From Liopterus haemorrhoidalis (taxonomy: Eukaryota > Arthropoda > Insecta > Coleoptera > Dytiscidae): a stretch of DNA of 64,000 bases. A program made the position numbers and the translations under genes. The notes below the pieces were generated by a model, which searched no databases, was not told the DNA's origin, and saw only the letters and a program-made list of their open reading frames with translations. The stretch lies in NCBI GenBank assembly GCA_963971575.1, contig OZ020624.1:13540625-13604624 (forward strand), in the 5' to 3' direction. Shown piece by piece: positions 53,086-63,722 of the stretch; the stretch's first letter is position 1; each line of letters opens with the position of its first letter.

Positions 53086-54360
53086 ACCACTGGTAATCTA
53101 GATGCTGAAGATGGTAGAAAATATGACAAAATTCTAGAAAATAATCAAGATAATCTGGAAAACCAATTAAAACAAGCCTAGTTAAGCTCATAGAATAGTT
53201 AATAATAGAATTATAAAAAAATTCAATAATACAATTCTTGATAGTCAACATAACGAAGAAATTCTTAAATAAAAAATCGTCCTACGAGATCATAAATGAT
53301 AATCAATTTCAAGATATACTTTTTGCAAAAAACATATTTGATCATTAAATTATACTTTATAATTCAATCCTTAACGTGATATTGAGAACTCAGTCAGTTT
53401 TTGTAAGCTAAGGACCCAAATATTATACAAACAGACGACCTGTTACGAAAATTACAAAGAATCTCAAAATTTTATAAATTCCAATTATCATTCCAACCCA
53501 AACGACAGAATATATTAGAAATAGAATCAATATTAAAAGTAAATTGCAAAATAGAACATACAAAAATTATTAATTTCATATCAAAAGCCACAAATCTGAG
53601 AACAAATTTTTAACTTTATGAATTATACTCAATACCATTGGAACACTACCAAAATATACAATAATTCCAATTGCAAGATATTTGTTAAAATCTAATGAAA
53701 GGGTTATACCTCTAAGCGACATACGAACGTGCGTAGAAGCCGAATATTTCCAGGAAATTCCAAATCCACTTCAATGCTAGTTATGAAGAAGAAATATTAA
53801 GACAACAGACTTGGAAGAATTGTCTCTAAACGAAGTTAAACATCAGGCAGAATCATATTGAAATTATCCCGGAAACAAACAAATACTTAGCCGTATTTCC
53901 AAAAATGGAAAAATTAACGTTAAAATACTTAGACACCACAAATATAAAATCTCTGATTGGAATTCACTTAATATACAACAATGACAACTAAGAAGTCATA
54001 TTCAGAGATCAAAGTTTAGTAAACATAAAAGAAATCCAAGGGAAGCAATTAATACTACCCAAGCTGGATTTCACGAGGGAATCATCAAAAATTACCAATT
54101 TCTCAATCAAACTCAATCTGTTGAAGTTTGACGATATTTCAATCGACCCAATTACTCCGCTCAAACGTCCATCGTTCAGCCCTCGAAACCTAAATATTTG
54201 GACAACGTTAATACTACAGTAATATTCATCATAGTAAAATGGTTTAAATTTTGTAAATCAAAAAATTACCTAAACATTAGAAATCTACCAGTATTCCGAA
54301 TCCAGGAACAGAACGTTCGATTCCAAACTCAAGATGATGAAATCAACATTCCAGAGGGGG
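53086..54360 (+). pseudogene. Decayed errantivirus env-like gene
   Basis: Many short frames, when read through, give an Asn/Ile-rich protein with a long helix, scattered Cys residues and a hydrophobic segment near the end, as in the envelope proteins of insect errantiviruses. It is followed by a polypurine-like tract and an LTR-like sequence, which is the expected place for env. At least ten stops and shifts; it cannot make a protein. No reconstruction was attempted. Confidence 0.5.
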
Positions 54361-54600
54361 CTTCTTTCTAAGAAGGGATGAGTTATAGGAACAGACATGA
54401 AGAACGAAATATCTCACAAGGTTGCGCCACTTATCATTGGCGCATCCACTACCAATTGAATCAAGATAAATAAACATAATGTATGATATAAATACTATAA
54501 ACACTGTACTTTTAGATTCTTGTTCTGAACAGTCAGCAATGTAACTTATTGTAAAATAAAGTTTTCTTTTTTAAAACTATTAAGCTATTGTGCTTAATTT
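54361..54600 (+). repeat. LTR-like end after the env remnant
   Basis: AGAGGGGG (54351) may be the polypurine tract. The following 240 bp contain TGGCGCA, AATAAAG (54555) and end near GCTTAATTTCAC. No second copy in the window, so borders are inferred. Confidence 0.45.
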
Positions 54601-54624
54601 CACTTATATATAGGGTGACCATTT

Positions 54625-54643
54625 GTCCCGCTTTTCGCGGGAC
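54625..54643. repeat. Perfect hairpin GTCCCGC/GCGGGAC
   Basis: A 7-bp stem with a TTTTC loop, in GC-rich sequence between the LTR and the P-element remnant; perhaps the end of another transposon. Confidence 0.6.
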
Positions 54644-54654
54644 AGTCCCGCATA

Positions 54655-55950
54655 TAGAGTGGAAATACATTGAAAGTTTACACTTATTTCAAACAAAGGA
54701 AAAATTACACTGTGCCAACAAATTATCAAAAAAACACACGCAGTTCTATGATAATATGATGAATGTAAAATTGTGCGTGCAGACATTGAGTGAAAGTGTG
54801 TCTAAATCGTTAATATTTTTAAAACACATTAAAATTAATGAATTATTATATTCAGAACCAACGTCTGTATTTTGCCAGATTTTTAACGACATATTTGATT
54901 TACTGAACTGTAAAAATAAATTTTCAAAAAGAAATGAATATAATATTCCAATTGATTTGGAAAATTTCAGTAATATGCAATTAAAGCCAAAAACTTTTAT
55001 CAAATATATTGAAAATTAAAAAGATGTAAACGGCACGCCTATTTTAAAATCTCCTAGGAAAATGGGATTTTTAGGATTAATAATCTGCCTATAAAATGTT
55101 TTTAATTTTTTTTTTTTAACTTTAAATGCGTATAAATTAGATTATTTATTAACATTTAATTTATCACAGGATTTTTTAGAAACATTTTTTTAGCGCGACT
55201 AGAAGCAGAGGAGGTTTTAATAACAACCCAAACGCCAAGTAGTTGGAGACAGCATATAAAAGATTATTGGTGAGGAACGAAATAAAGAATTTTGAAAACA
55301 CAAATTGTATCGCCGATGGTGTGGAAATTTTATTTGCCACTAGTGCTTCAGATAAATCTTTAGATTTTTTCCTGAAGATATATATATATATATATATATA
55401 ATATAGCAGTAGAGCATAATTATATGGCGATCACTAGCAATTTAATTGAGTACTGCAGCTATATTATAGAATACATTAGTGGATTTGTGGCAAAAAAATT
55501 AATATCAAGTATGTGTATAATTTGTCATTCATGACACGTCATTCAAACGTCATAAAAACACGTCATTCATGAGAATGAAAATAACATACCACAATTAATA
55601 AATCTTAAAAATAGGGGTAAATATGTTTTTCCTACAAATGATTATCAAATATGCCAAGTATCGGAAACGGTATTTCGACAATATTAATTGATTAATAAGA
55701 AAACAAAAACGTTGTTTTAAATAACGTATTTCATGTCGTTGCACCCCTCGTGTTCAACACTAAAGACATGAACGAACATATTATGTCTCAAGATATTTTA
55801 AATAATCACAAAATTTTATTAATCAAATCAGTAACAAAATTATATATTGAAATTAGAATATTTCATGAAACTAAGATTATATCGGAAAAAAAAAAGATTA
55901 TGTGAGGCAAAAAAATAATAGGCTTGTTAATTTTAAGAATCAACGATGTG
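54655..55950 (+). pseudogene. P-element/THAP9-like transposase remnant
   Basis: The frame to 55019 encodes WKYIESLHLFQTKEKLHCAN, LSKKH, MNVKLCVQTLSESVSKSL and IFNDIFDLLNCKNKFSKR, then KSPRKMGFLGLI (GFLG block), LTFNLSQDFLETFF, a GGFNNNPNA block with shifts near 55200, and IIEYISGFVAKKL. These are P-element transposase signatures (RNase H-like fold with insertion domain). The N-terminal THAP finger is missing. A TA microsatellite (55378-55402) lies inside. Confidence 0.85.
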
Positions 55951-56352
55951 TGGGTTTTTTTTTTAGACTTTTGCAACTAAGGCTTGGTCTGGAGTATTTA
56001 CTCAAAATTGTATATTTGGAATTTTATGACGACTAAATTTATTACCTATAATTTTAGTTTGATATGTGATATTTCTTGTTTTTAAATTTCTATTTTTAAA
56101 TTATTTATTATTTAATAGTATCTAGATTCCGGACCCTAGTCTCATGACGCTACCTTCTCAATGAAAAGCACAATTGTGGATGGTTTTTTGTTTAAGGACG
56201 GGGATGTTGCTAGTGAGGGCCGTCACAGCGGGACCGCGAGTACAATGGGAGGGGGCCCATGGGCTGGTCTTACATAAGAGAATGCAGTTAGTAATGCCTG
56301 TCTACCCCATGCCATAAGATATACCATACGTTGATCAGGTTGCGATGATTAT
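55951..56352 (-). other. 3' region of a minus-strand LINE
   Basis: No gene. A T-run at 55955-55965 could be the reverse complement of the poly(A) tail; GC-richer sequence to 56340 would be the 3' untranslated region. Confidence 0.45.
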
Positions 56353-56832
56353 TTAGACATATAGATTACAGTTTTTTAGGTACTCGTAAATTGCATAATT
56401 TATTTTCTCATTATTTGTAGCTAGGGCTATATAAATGCTTGTAGGGAGAGCTATATTACTTTCTATGAGTGATTTAAATAGATATTTTTGTTGTGTTTTA
56501 TACATGATACAAGAGAGGAATAAGTGATTTAAGTCTGCTAGTTGGTCTTGTGAACAGGGACATATGTTAGTGTTTATCATTTTAAGTCTGTATAGGTGAT
56601 CTGGGGACATAGTATGGTTAAATCTCCTTCTCGAGATTGCTGTTACGTATTTACGGAGAATATTTGTGTTATATAGCCAGGTTTTTTTGACGGTTTTTTG
56701 AATATTGAAGAATTTTATTCCTTTTTCCTGAGAGGTGGTAATAAATTGTTGCTGTTGTTGTGTGGGTTGTAATGTAGAAACAGTGACGGCGTTACGTACA
56801 GGCAAAGCAGGCGGTCGCCTGTAGCGGCACAT
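56353..56832 (-). pseudogene. LINE ORF2 C-terminal domain
   Basis: On the minus strand: KTWLYNTNILRKYVTAISRRRFNH, DHLYRLKMINTNICPCSQDQ and LNHLFLSCIMYKTQQKYL. The Cys-x-Cys...His...Cys set is the zinc-binding end of Jockey-type LINE proteins. The reverse transcriptase part is missing on the right, where a hAT-like end lies at about 56779. Confidence 0.8.
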
Positions 56833-56865
56833 TTAAGAAGGCGGCCGGAGGCGGCCTTTGCGCTT
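56779..56865 (+). repeat. hAT-like terminal sequence
   Basis: CAGTGACGGCGTTACGTACAG and the following AGGCGGTCGCCTGTAGCGGC resemble ends of one hAT group (CAGTGGCGG...GGCGGTCGCCT). The other end is not certain. Confidence 0.45.
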
Positions 56866-57336
56866 TTAATATTTACATACAAAATCGAAAATTCAAAAAA
56901 TCGTTGTAATGGATCTTTCCCAGTAATGATCGGTTTTTTCAAAAATATTTTAAAATTCCCGGTTATAATCGGTATTTTATTATATGAACGTATTCTTGAA
57001 CAAGAAATAACTGACTATCATCTGTTACCAGATGGGACGAACAGGACCACATCAGAAGTGACCAGATGAATAGGATATCCTCAAGACCTCAAGTACTATC
57101 TTCTAAGTTATAACAATTAAACTACCCGTCAAAATATCTTAAAACCACTTTTTATATTTTTATGATAATACAATAATTATATGTATAGATGGTAAAAAAT
57201 AAAATATTTAAAAAAATACTGTGAGAGTTAAAAAACAAGCTCACTTAGAATTTTGCCGTGAAACAGTAAAGACTGATTTAAAAAACAAAATGCATATGTA
57301 TAAGACGTACTATTTTCTTAAAAAAACAAAATTGTT
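56866..57336. other. AT-rich stretch without a supported gene
   Basis: Only short frames. It lies between the hAT-like terminus and a tandem array, and may be the body of a non-autonomous hAT element. Confidence 0.45.
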
Positions 57337-57795
57337 TCTTGATTATACCTAGGAAATCCTAAAAACCGCTTAATGCATGTCGTTTAAAAAATAGTATCGG
57401 GCTGTATACGGCCCGCGGCCCATATGCTGGATATCAATGTTATAGCTGTTCCTGATTATACCTAGGAAATCCTAAAAAGCCGCTTAATGCGTGTCGTATA
57501 AAAAATAGTATCGGGCTGGATACGGCCCGCGGGCCATATACTGGATATCAATGGTATATCTGTTTCTGATTATACCTAGGAAATCCAAAAAAGTCGCTCA
57601 ATGCATGTCGTTTAAAGTTTAAAAATTAGTACCGGGCTGGATACGGCCCGCGGGCCATATGCTGGACATCAATGGTATAGCTGTTTCTGATTATACCTAG
57701 GAAATCATAAAAAGCCGCTCAATGCATGTCGTTTAAAGTTTAAAAATTTAGTATCGGGCTGGAGACGGCCCGCGGGTCATTATACGTTGCCTAAC
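57337..57795. repeat. Four-unit ~115-bp tandem repeat with GGCCCGCGGGCC palindrome
   Basis: Each unit has GATTATACCTAGGAAATC, CGCT(T/C)AATGC(A/G)TGTCG, a GGGCTG.(A/T)ACGGCCCGCGG core and a CATATGCTGGA end. Units 3 and 4 have an extra TTTAAAGT. The fourth ends in ATTATACGTTGCC. Confidence 0.9.
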
Positions 57796-58310
57796 ATCAA
57801 TTCAAAACATGGCCCTGACACAACAACCTTCGCTCGAGTCACCGTATGTACTGCAATGCTCTGCTCTAGTGTCTGGTAAGATATCGGTTTCGTCGTATAC
57901 GTCGCCCCCTACTACTCGCCCTACTACTTCGTTACCGCCCACACCCCGCAAAACCCAGTCACACCATGCAACTTAGCGTTACGTAAACACACACAGACAT
58001 TAGGGCTGTTATATATATAATTGCCTACAAAATTTAGGTGCTCCTTATACTCGAAATATAGTAATTGATTTTTTTGTTGCGGTTTTGTGCTTGTGTTTTT
58101 GTGAATTTTTAAATTTAAGGTAAGTTTTTATTTTAGGTGCGTTCGGCATAACTGTGCAGTGTGCAGTCTGTGTCGTGCAAGTTTTTTTTGTCACGTGACC
58201 ACTGTGCAGACTGTGCAAGGAAGTCAAAGACGAACGCTTTGTTCAGATTGTGCAGTTATTCAAACTATTGTTCTAACCTATTTCTTTTTGTAAACAAATG
58301 AATTATATGT
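57796..58310. other. Upstream region of the Harbinger transposase
   Basis: No gene. CTGTGCAG and ACTGTGCA occur repeatedly between 58153 and 58255 (in both orders), possibly subterminal transposase sites. A TATA-like run lies at 58010. Confidence 0.45.
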
Positions 58311-59640
58311 GTGAGATTACATCAAGTCTGTATTCTGCTAAATGTTTTGTACGATAATATAGAAATGGCGCATGAAAGTTTTGCGATAATTTTTGGTAAT
58401 ATAAAAGATATTTTATTTGATGATGAAGACGATTCAGAACAACTTCCTAAACCAAAAAATATTTTGGAGAAAGTGTTTGAATATGCAGAGAGTACTGTTC
58501 TTAACATGACTACAAATCAATTTAAAGTACATTTCCGCTTGTATCCAGAAATTTTTGAGAGTCTTTTGCAGAAAATGCACGCTTGTAAAGTAAAACATTA
58601 TTATAAAGGACAGGAACCAGTTCCTTTAGAGAAGGAATTAATGATCACAATTTGGTCATTAGCAAATATGGAAAGTTTCCGGTTAGTAATTATGAAAATT
58701 AATTTAATAGTTTATTTTACTTATTCTTTACATTTTCAGATCAGTTGCTGATCGCTTTGACATAAGTAAGTCAACCTGCTGGTCAGTTTTGTACAGAACG
58801 TGTGAATTAATTTTAAAAGTTAATTCTACCTATAAAATAATATCTTGGCCATCTGAAGAAAGAGCAGTGGAAATTATTACAAATTTTGAAAGAACTTATA
58901 AAATACCCGGTAAGTAGGAATATATCCCGTATTGTACTTGTAATATATTTATGGATAGTGGAAATAATTATGTGTAATTACAGGTGTAATTGGTGCTATA
59001 GATTGCTCCCATATAAGGAATGTTGCGCCAAAAGAACATCACACTTCGTACATCAATAGAAAAAGTTACCATTCTGTATTATTACAAGGTGTATGTGATC
59101 ACAGAATGTCGTTTATTGATGTTTATGCTGGTGAAGCTGGTTCAATTCATGATATGATCCTATTTAAAAAATCAGATCTGTATAATAGGCCAAATACTAA
59201 TCAAATACATTTTCCTAATGATTCACATTTAATAGGAGATCTGGCATACAAATTACACGAAAAATTATTAGTGGGTTTTAAAAATTTCGGTCCTTTAACA
59301 CGGCGACAGCAAAATTATAATAAAATTTTAAGTAAAGCAAGAGCTATTATTTAAGATGCTTTTGCAGCACTAAAAGGCCGCTTTCGTCGTTTGAAATATT
59401 TGGAAACAGTTCGGCTGGACGTAATCCCACTGTTGATTGTTACGGGATGTATTCTTCACAATATATGTATTTTAAATGGGGATGCCATTCCTGAAGATGT
59501 AAATCTCGTTAGAGAACTGGAAGAAGAACGAGGGAATCAGCCAGACAATGAAAGAGACTGTGAAAATGAAGGAGGCTATGAAACAGCTTTGGTGAAACGT
59601 GCCAATATCGTAAACAATTTATATTTTAATAATGTTTAAT
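58311..59640 (+). pseudogene. PIF/Harbinger transposase, nearly intact, one nonsense codon
   Basis: Three exons: 58365 or 58311-58681, 58740-58909, 58984-59639. Introns of 58 bp (GTTAGT...TTTCAG) and 74 bp (GTAAGT...TTACAG) splice in frame. Exon 1 has an N-terminal helical domain; exon 2 VADRFDISKSTCWSVLYRTC (HTH); exon 3 VIGAIDCSHIRN (first Asp), HHTSYINRKSYHSVLLQGVCD, FIDVYAGEAGSIHDMILFKKS (second Asp), GDLAYKL and, after TAA at 59352, DAFAALKGRFRRLKYLE. The TAA stands where the catalytic Glu is expected. The MAHESF ATG at 58365 is the likelier start. Confidence 0.92.
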
Positions 59641-60062
59641 TTATTTACTTTGTTATTATTTATTGTTATCACTTTTATCAAAGATTAATGATTTAAATAC
59701 TAATATTTTTAGATTTGCAGGTATTTTAAGTTTGGCAGTAGATAGTGTATTATTATCATTAGGGACTCTTTTCTTTATATAAGCCTGATTACTTATCAAA
59801 TTAGATTTAACAAATGAATGTATTATAAAAATATATAGTTAGTGGTGTAATAATTATTGTTTTAGTTAAAATTGGAAAATATGTTTTAAATTCAACATTG
59901 TAACTGTATCCCATGTATTTTAAAATATAGAAAAAAAAAAAAACATTAAATTTAAATAATTTATTTAAAGTACTTATAATTTTCCTTTGGTATGAGCATT
60001 ACAAAAGTTTGTCAGAGTATTGCACAATCTATACTTATATCAATTATTAACTATTGAACACT
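59641..60062. other. AT-rich 3' flank of the Harbinger gene
   Basis: No ORF. I cannot find terminal inverted repeats or a TTA duplication that pair with the left side. Confidence 0.5.
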
Positions 60063-60192
60063 AATGGCCGGTTGCTTAAGTAAGAATTATCCCTAACTCA
60101 AGTTAAAATCATTTGTTTTTGTATGTTGTAACATATCAGAACAAATGATTTTAACTTGAGTTAAAGAAAACTCTTACGTTAGCAACCCGACA
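60063..60192. mobile_element. MITE, complete foldback copy
   Basis: GGCCGGTTGCTTAAGTAAG...CTTACGTTAGCAACCCGAC: 50-bp arms around a loop TTTTGTATGTTGTAACATATC, both arms with TAACTCAAGTTAAAATCATTTG. Confidence 0.85.
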
Positions 60193-60341
60193 TAAAATAA
60201 TCAATATTCAGGCACACTACGAATATATGAATATAAACATAAGTAAGTAAAAAAAGACTAAAAATTAAAATCACTATTAAATTAAACACTAAAATAAACA
60301 AAAATAACACAGACTAAGAATAAAACATTATATTGCACACT

Positions 60342-60430
60342 AATGGCCGGTTGCTAAAGTAAGAGTTTTCTCTAACTCAAGTTAAAATCATTTGTTTTTT
60401 TATGTTGTAGCATACAAAAACAAATGATTT
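60342..60430. mobile_element. MITE, second copy, right half lost
   Basis: Same sequence from CTAATGGCCGGTTGC to ACAAATGATTT, where the second arm breaks off and unrelated GC-richer sequence begins. Confidence 0.85.
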
Positions 60431-61640
60431 CGGAGAATCCTCCACGGTGTATTTACGGAGGAGTATCCACCATAGAGGGGTCATCCGACCACCACGTGGA
60501 GAAGCCACTTCAGAGGGGTCATCCGATCACCCAGGAGGAGCGTCCAACTGCCCGAGAGCCGTGTGTGCTCTCTATTTCTATATGTAGTATTGTTATATGA
60601 GGTCTCTTGGTGTTGAGGCGGACGTGAGTACGATTACTATAGTTAGCGATTATTTTTCTGTTTTACCGTATCAGAGTCGGGAGCTTTATGTTATTATTGT
60701 CAATTCGCTGGTTATTCCTGCGAAGTGGCAACCTTTACCGATGTGCAAAACCTATCTACTTCCTGTCCTGGTAATGAATGAGTGAGTGTTTGTGTATTAA
60801 CCATCTCCACCGTAGGCACTGGGGTTCCATGGAACAAGGAAGGTGGTTCACATATTATTACTGTTCAAAGTTAAGGTTATTGGAATGCTATTTGATACCG
60901 TTCGGGTATAGACATCAGATATCGTACCCATCGAGGTTTGGAACACCAGGACTCGCTCCGTAAGTAACTTTTGTTAAGTTCAGTATTATTAAGTTAAGTA
61001 GTTGCGTTTAGTCCATTTTGGGACTGATTAATGAGTCACTTAGAGAAAACTCCTTCCGAGTGTTTAAGACTACATGATTATATTGGTTGTACCCGTCTGG
61101 GGTCACATCTCTGAGTTAGGTTCGACTCGTACTAATTTATTGTCTTCATACGAGCCTAGGTGTCTCATAGATCCCGTGTGGGATAGTTATAGTTTATTTC
61201 ATGTTGAATTAGGATCTTTGTACGAGACTAGGTGTCTCACAGATCCCTTGTGGGATAATTATAGATTATTTAGTGTTAATTATATTCACAATTAATTTAG
61301 CGTTGGCGTTTTGATGTATGTTCACCTTGTACACATCCTACTCCGAAAGTCAATATCTGATTAGGAGCGTAGGTCGCTCAGAAACACCCCTCTTTCCTTT
61401 TAGGATACGAAACCGAGAGGTAGGTGCCCGATTTATTATATTTTTGTGTAGCCGCAGACGAAAGCAGTTTCGTAGTGTTGTTAGGCGCCGTGTTCACTCC
61501 AAGGGCTGGGGACAGAACAGGTAGATATGTTCTGCTCCAGGTATTGTTAAATATCAGGGGATATTTACTGGCGCTCTTGATAAATGTTTACCCCCCCCCC
61601 CCCTACTCTCCGAAGCTGAGATAGGTCGCGGTTGAGTTTC
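60431..61640. other. Unclassified repeat-bearing region
   Basis: Base composition differs from both sides. GAGGGGTCATCCGA occurs twice (60476, 60514). A ~75-bp unit (CTAGGTGTCTCA.AGATCCC.TGTGGGATA) occurs at 61155 and 61229. A C11 run lies at 61592. Repeats, size and lack of ORFs suggest a long LTR or promoter-like piece of an element, but no ends are clear. Confidence 0.45.
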
Positions 61641-61696
61641 CTTGGAGCGAACAGTTATAACGTTTCCCTAATTTGGCTACAGACAGGGAATTCGTC

Positions 61697-61698
<2 letters not shown>

Positions 61699-61763
<65 letters not shown>
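61699..61763. repeat. (TA)n microsatellite
   Basis: About 32 TA units, expanding within the minus-strand SANT-like exon. Confidence 0.97.
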
Positions 61764-61770
<7 letters not shown>

Positions 61771-61968
61771 TTTCAAAATATTTTTCGTTGTCTTTAACGC
61801 TATTTATTAAGAATAGTGTATTTTCCGCACTCCACAATTTTAATTCTTCTGTCGCTTCATTTGAATTAGCCGATTCGGTACCATTTTCTTCATTGGTTTT
61901 TGCCAAATCTTCAGTGGCCGTGTCTGCTAATACATATGAAGTGACTCCATGCAATTTATTATGTTCAG
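61764..61968 (-). pseudogene. SANT/Myb-like exon cut by the TA microsatellite
   Basis: On the minus strand an acceptor (TTTTTATTTTCAG) precedes the exon at 61968. It encodes an acidic, Glu/Asn/Thr-rich stretch and then LWSAENTLFLINSVKDNEKYFEK, the first helices of a SANT/trihelix DNA-binding domain. The frame then runs into TA repeats (Tyr-Ile). It may be a Harbinger accessory gene or a host gene; I cannot tell. Confidence 0.5.
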
Positions 61969-62213
61969 CTGAAAATAAAAAACAACACATAGAATTATGA
62001 CTTTCTGTTATTTATTGATGCACCTATATACATATATAAATATATAATATAAAATGGAAATGTTTTGATAAAACAGATTTATTGTAGTAAGACAGTGAAT
62101 TGTATTAATATAATACTAGTTCTTAAAATACATTACATTCTTTACAATTTAGAGAACTGTTTGATTTAGACGCTAAATATTTTATGAAAATATAAACAAA
62201 TAGGGTAAGCTAT
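61969..62213. other. AT-rich stretch, intron of the SANT-like gene or flank of pogo
   Basis: No ORF; on the minus strand it is the intron side of the acceptor at 61969. Confidence 0.45.
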
Positions 62214-63722
62214 ACAGTAGTTGGCACCTATACAGTTATTGTCATACTATATTCTAAAGTAAATTATTAAGCATTTGAATGTTCCTATAAAAATATGGGT
62301 ACATCTATTATTTAAAGGTAACATTTCTTTATATGTTAGTAAAGTTTATTTTGCTTCAATTGGTACTAGTTTATCTTGGCGGGAGAATATGTGTGACAGC
62401 GTGCTATTTGTGTGATTTTACATGTAAGTCTTAACATTTTGTTAAGAAACTACTTGTTTTGAATAGCTGTTATTTCAATACTGGCACAATATTAACGTAT
62501 AATTTTTAGCTAATATGAAAGTATAATGTTGAAATATTGTTAAAATATGAACATAACCAATTTTTTTTGATAAGTTTGTTATTTTCTTAAGGTGCCAATA
62601 ACTGTAAGCAACTATTTGGTCGAAAATACTTATTGGCACCCAATACTAATCATTATCATTATTCAGTTTTTATTAAGTTTACATTATTTTGCTGTCATTT
62701 TGAATGCAACTTACCTAATATAATTAATTTACTTTATAAACGTAAAATATTAACAACAAATAGTTATTAACATGTGCCAATAAATATCTTTCAGTGACTG
62801 CCAATCACTGTAAATACCTAAAAAATTAGCATTTAATTGTTATATTTTCTTCTTCTCAGCACGTCCCATCATTTATTTGCCAAATATTATCAAAATCGTT
62901 TGCAAACAATATGCCTAAAATCAAAAAAGGTAGACCTTATGAAAAATGTTATACAGAGAACGACCTTCAAAAGTCACTTGAAGCAATTTCCAACGGGATG
63001 CCGATTAAAAGAGCTTCTATTCAGTTCAATATTCCACGGGCAACTCTTCAGTTTCGAAGAAGCCAAAATTTTAAAAAAACAAATCATGGCCCGGCTCCAA
63101 TTTTATTTGACGAAGAAAAGATCCTAGTCGAATGGATATTAGATAATTATAAAAAAGGGTTTCCTCGACGCAAAGAGGATGTTTGTGCTGCTGTGAAAGA
63201 TTTTTTAATTGAGACGCCACGGCAAAATCCCTTTAAAGATAACTATCCTGGAGATGGATGGTATAGGGCTTTTTTAAAACGACACCCAGAACTATCAGCA
63301 AGAACTGCAGAAGCTGTCACGCAAGCCAGTTCAAGAATATCGGAAAGCGATTTTCACATTTGAATACTTATTTCAATAACAATAATTTAGGTGACATTTC
63401 AAAAAACCCGACCAGCATTTTTAATGGTGATGAAACCAATTTCCAACTTTGTCCTAAGAATTCCAAAGTATTAGCTCCAAAAGGAGCAAAAAATGTTTAT
63501 GAAATTGACGTTGGACAAAGTAAACAAACAATCACTGTTATGTCTACATTTGAAGCTAATGGCGATCTAACACCTCCCATGATTATTTACCCCTTTAAGG
63601 GAATGCCTCAGCATATTTTAAACACTGTTCCTAAAAATTGGGGTGTAGGCCCTAGCGATAATGGATGGATGAAAGGGGAATTATTTTACGAATACATTGC
63701 AAATGTTCTCTATCCATATCTT
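62214..63722 (+). mobile_element. pogo-like DNA transposon, left part
   Basis: TA followed by CAGTAGTTGGCACC at 62214 fits a pogo-type left end (CAG start, TA target). Copies of GGTGCCAATAACTG and TTGGCACC in both orientations lie at 62220, 62592, 62634 and 62774. The transposase follows, and the right part is lost or outside, cut at about 63722. Confidence 0.6.
62911..63722 (+). pseudogene. pogo-like transposase (HTH, CENP-B and DDE start)
   Basis: ATG 62911 follows a likely acceptor (TTCTTCTCAG at 62860). MPKIKKGRPYEKCYTENDLQ and IKRASIQFNIPRATLQFR form the psq-type HTH; LFDEEKILVEWILDNYKKGF, PGDGWYRAFLKRHPELS the CENP-B-type HTH. A one-base shift near 63350 leads to IFNGDETNFQLCPKNSKVLA (first DDE Asp), ITVMSTFEANGDLTPPMIIYP and MKGELFYEYIANVLYPYL, then unrelated sequence. 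The remaining catalytic residues are missing. Confidence 0.92.
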
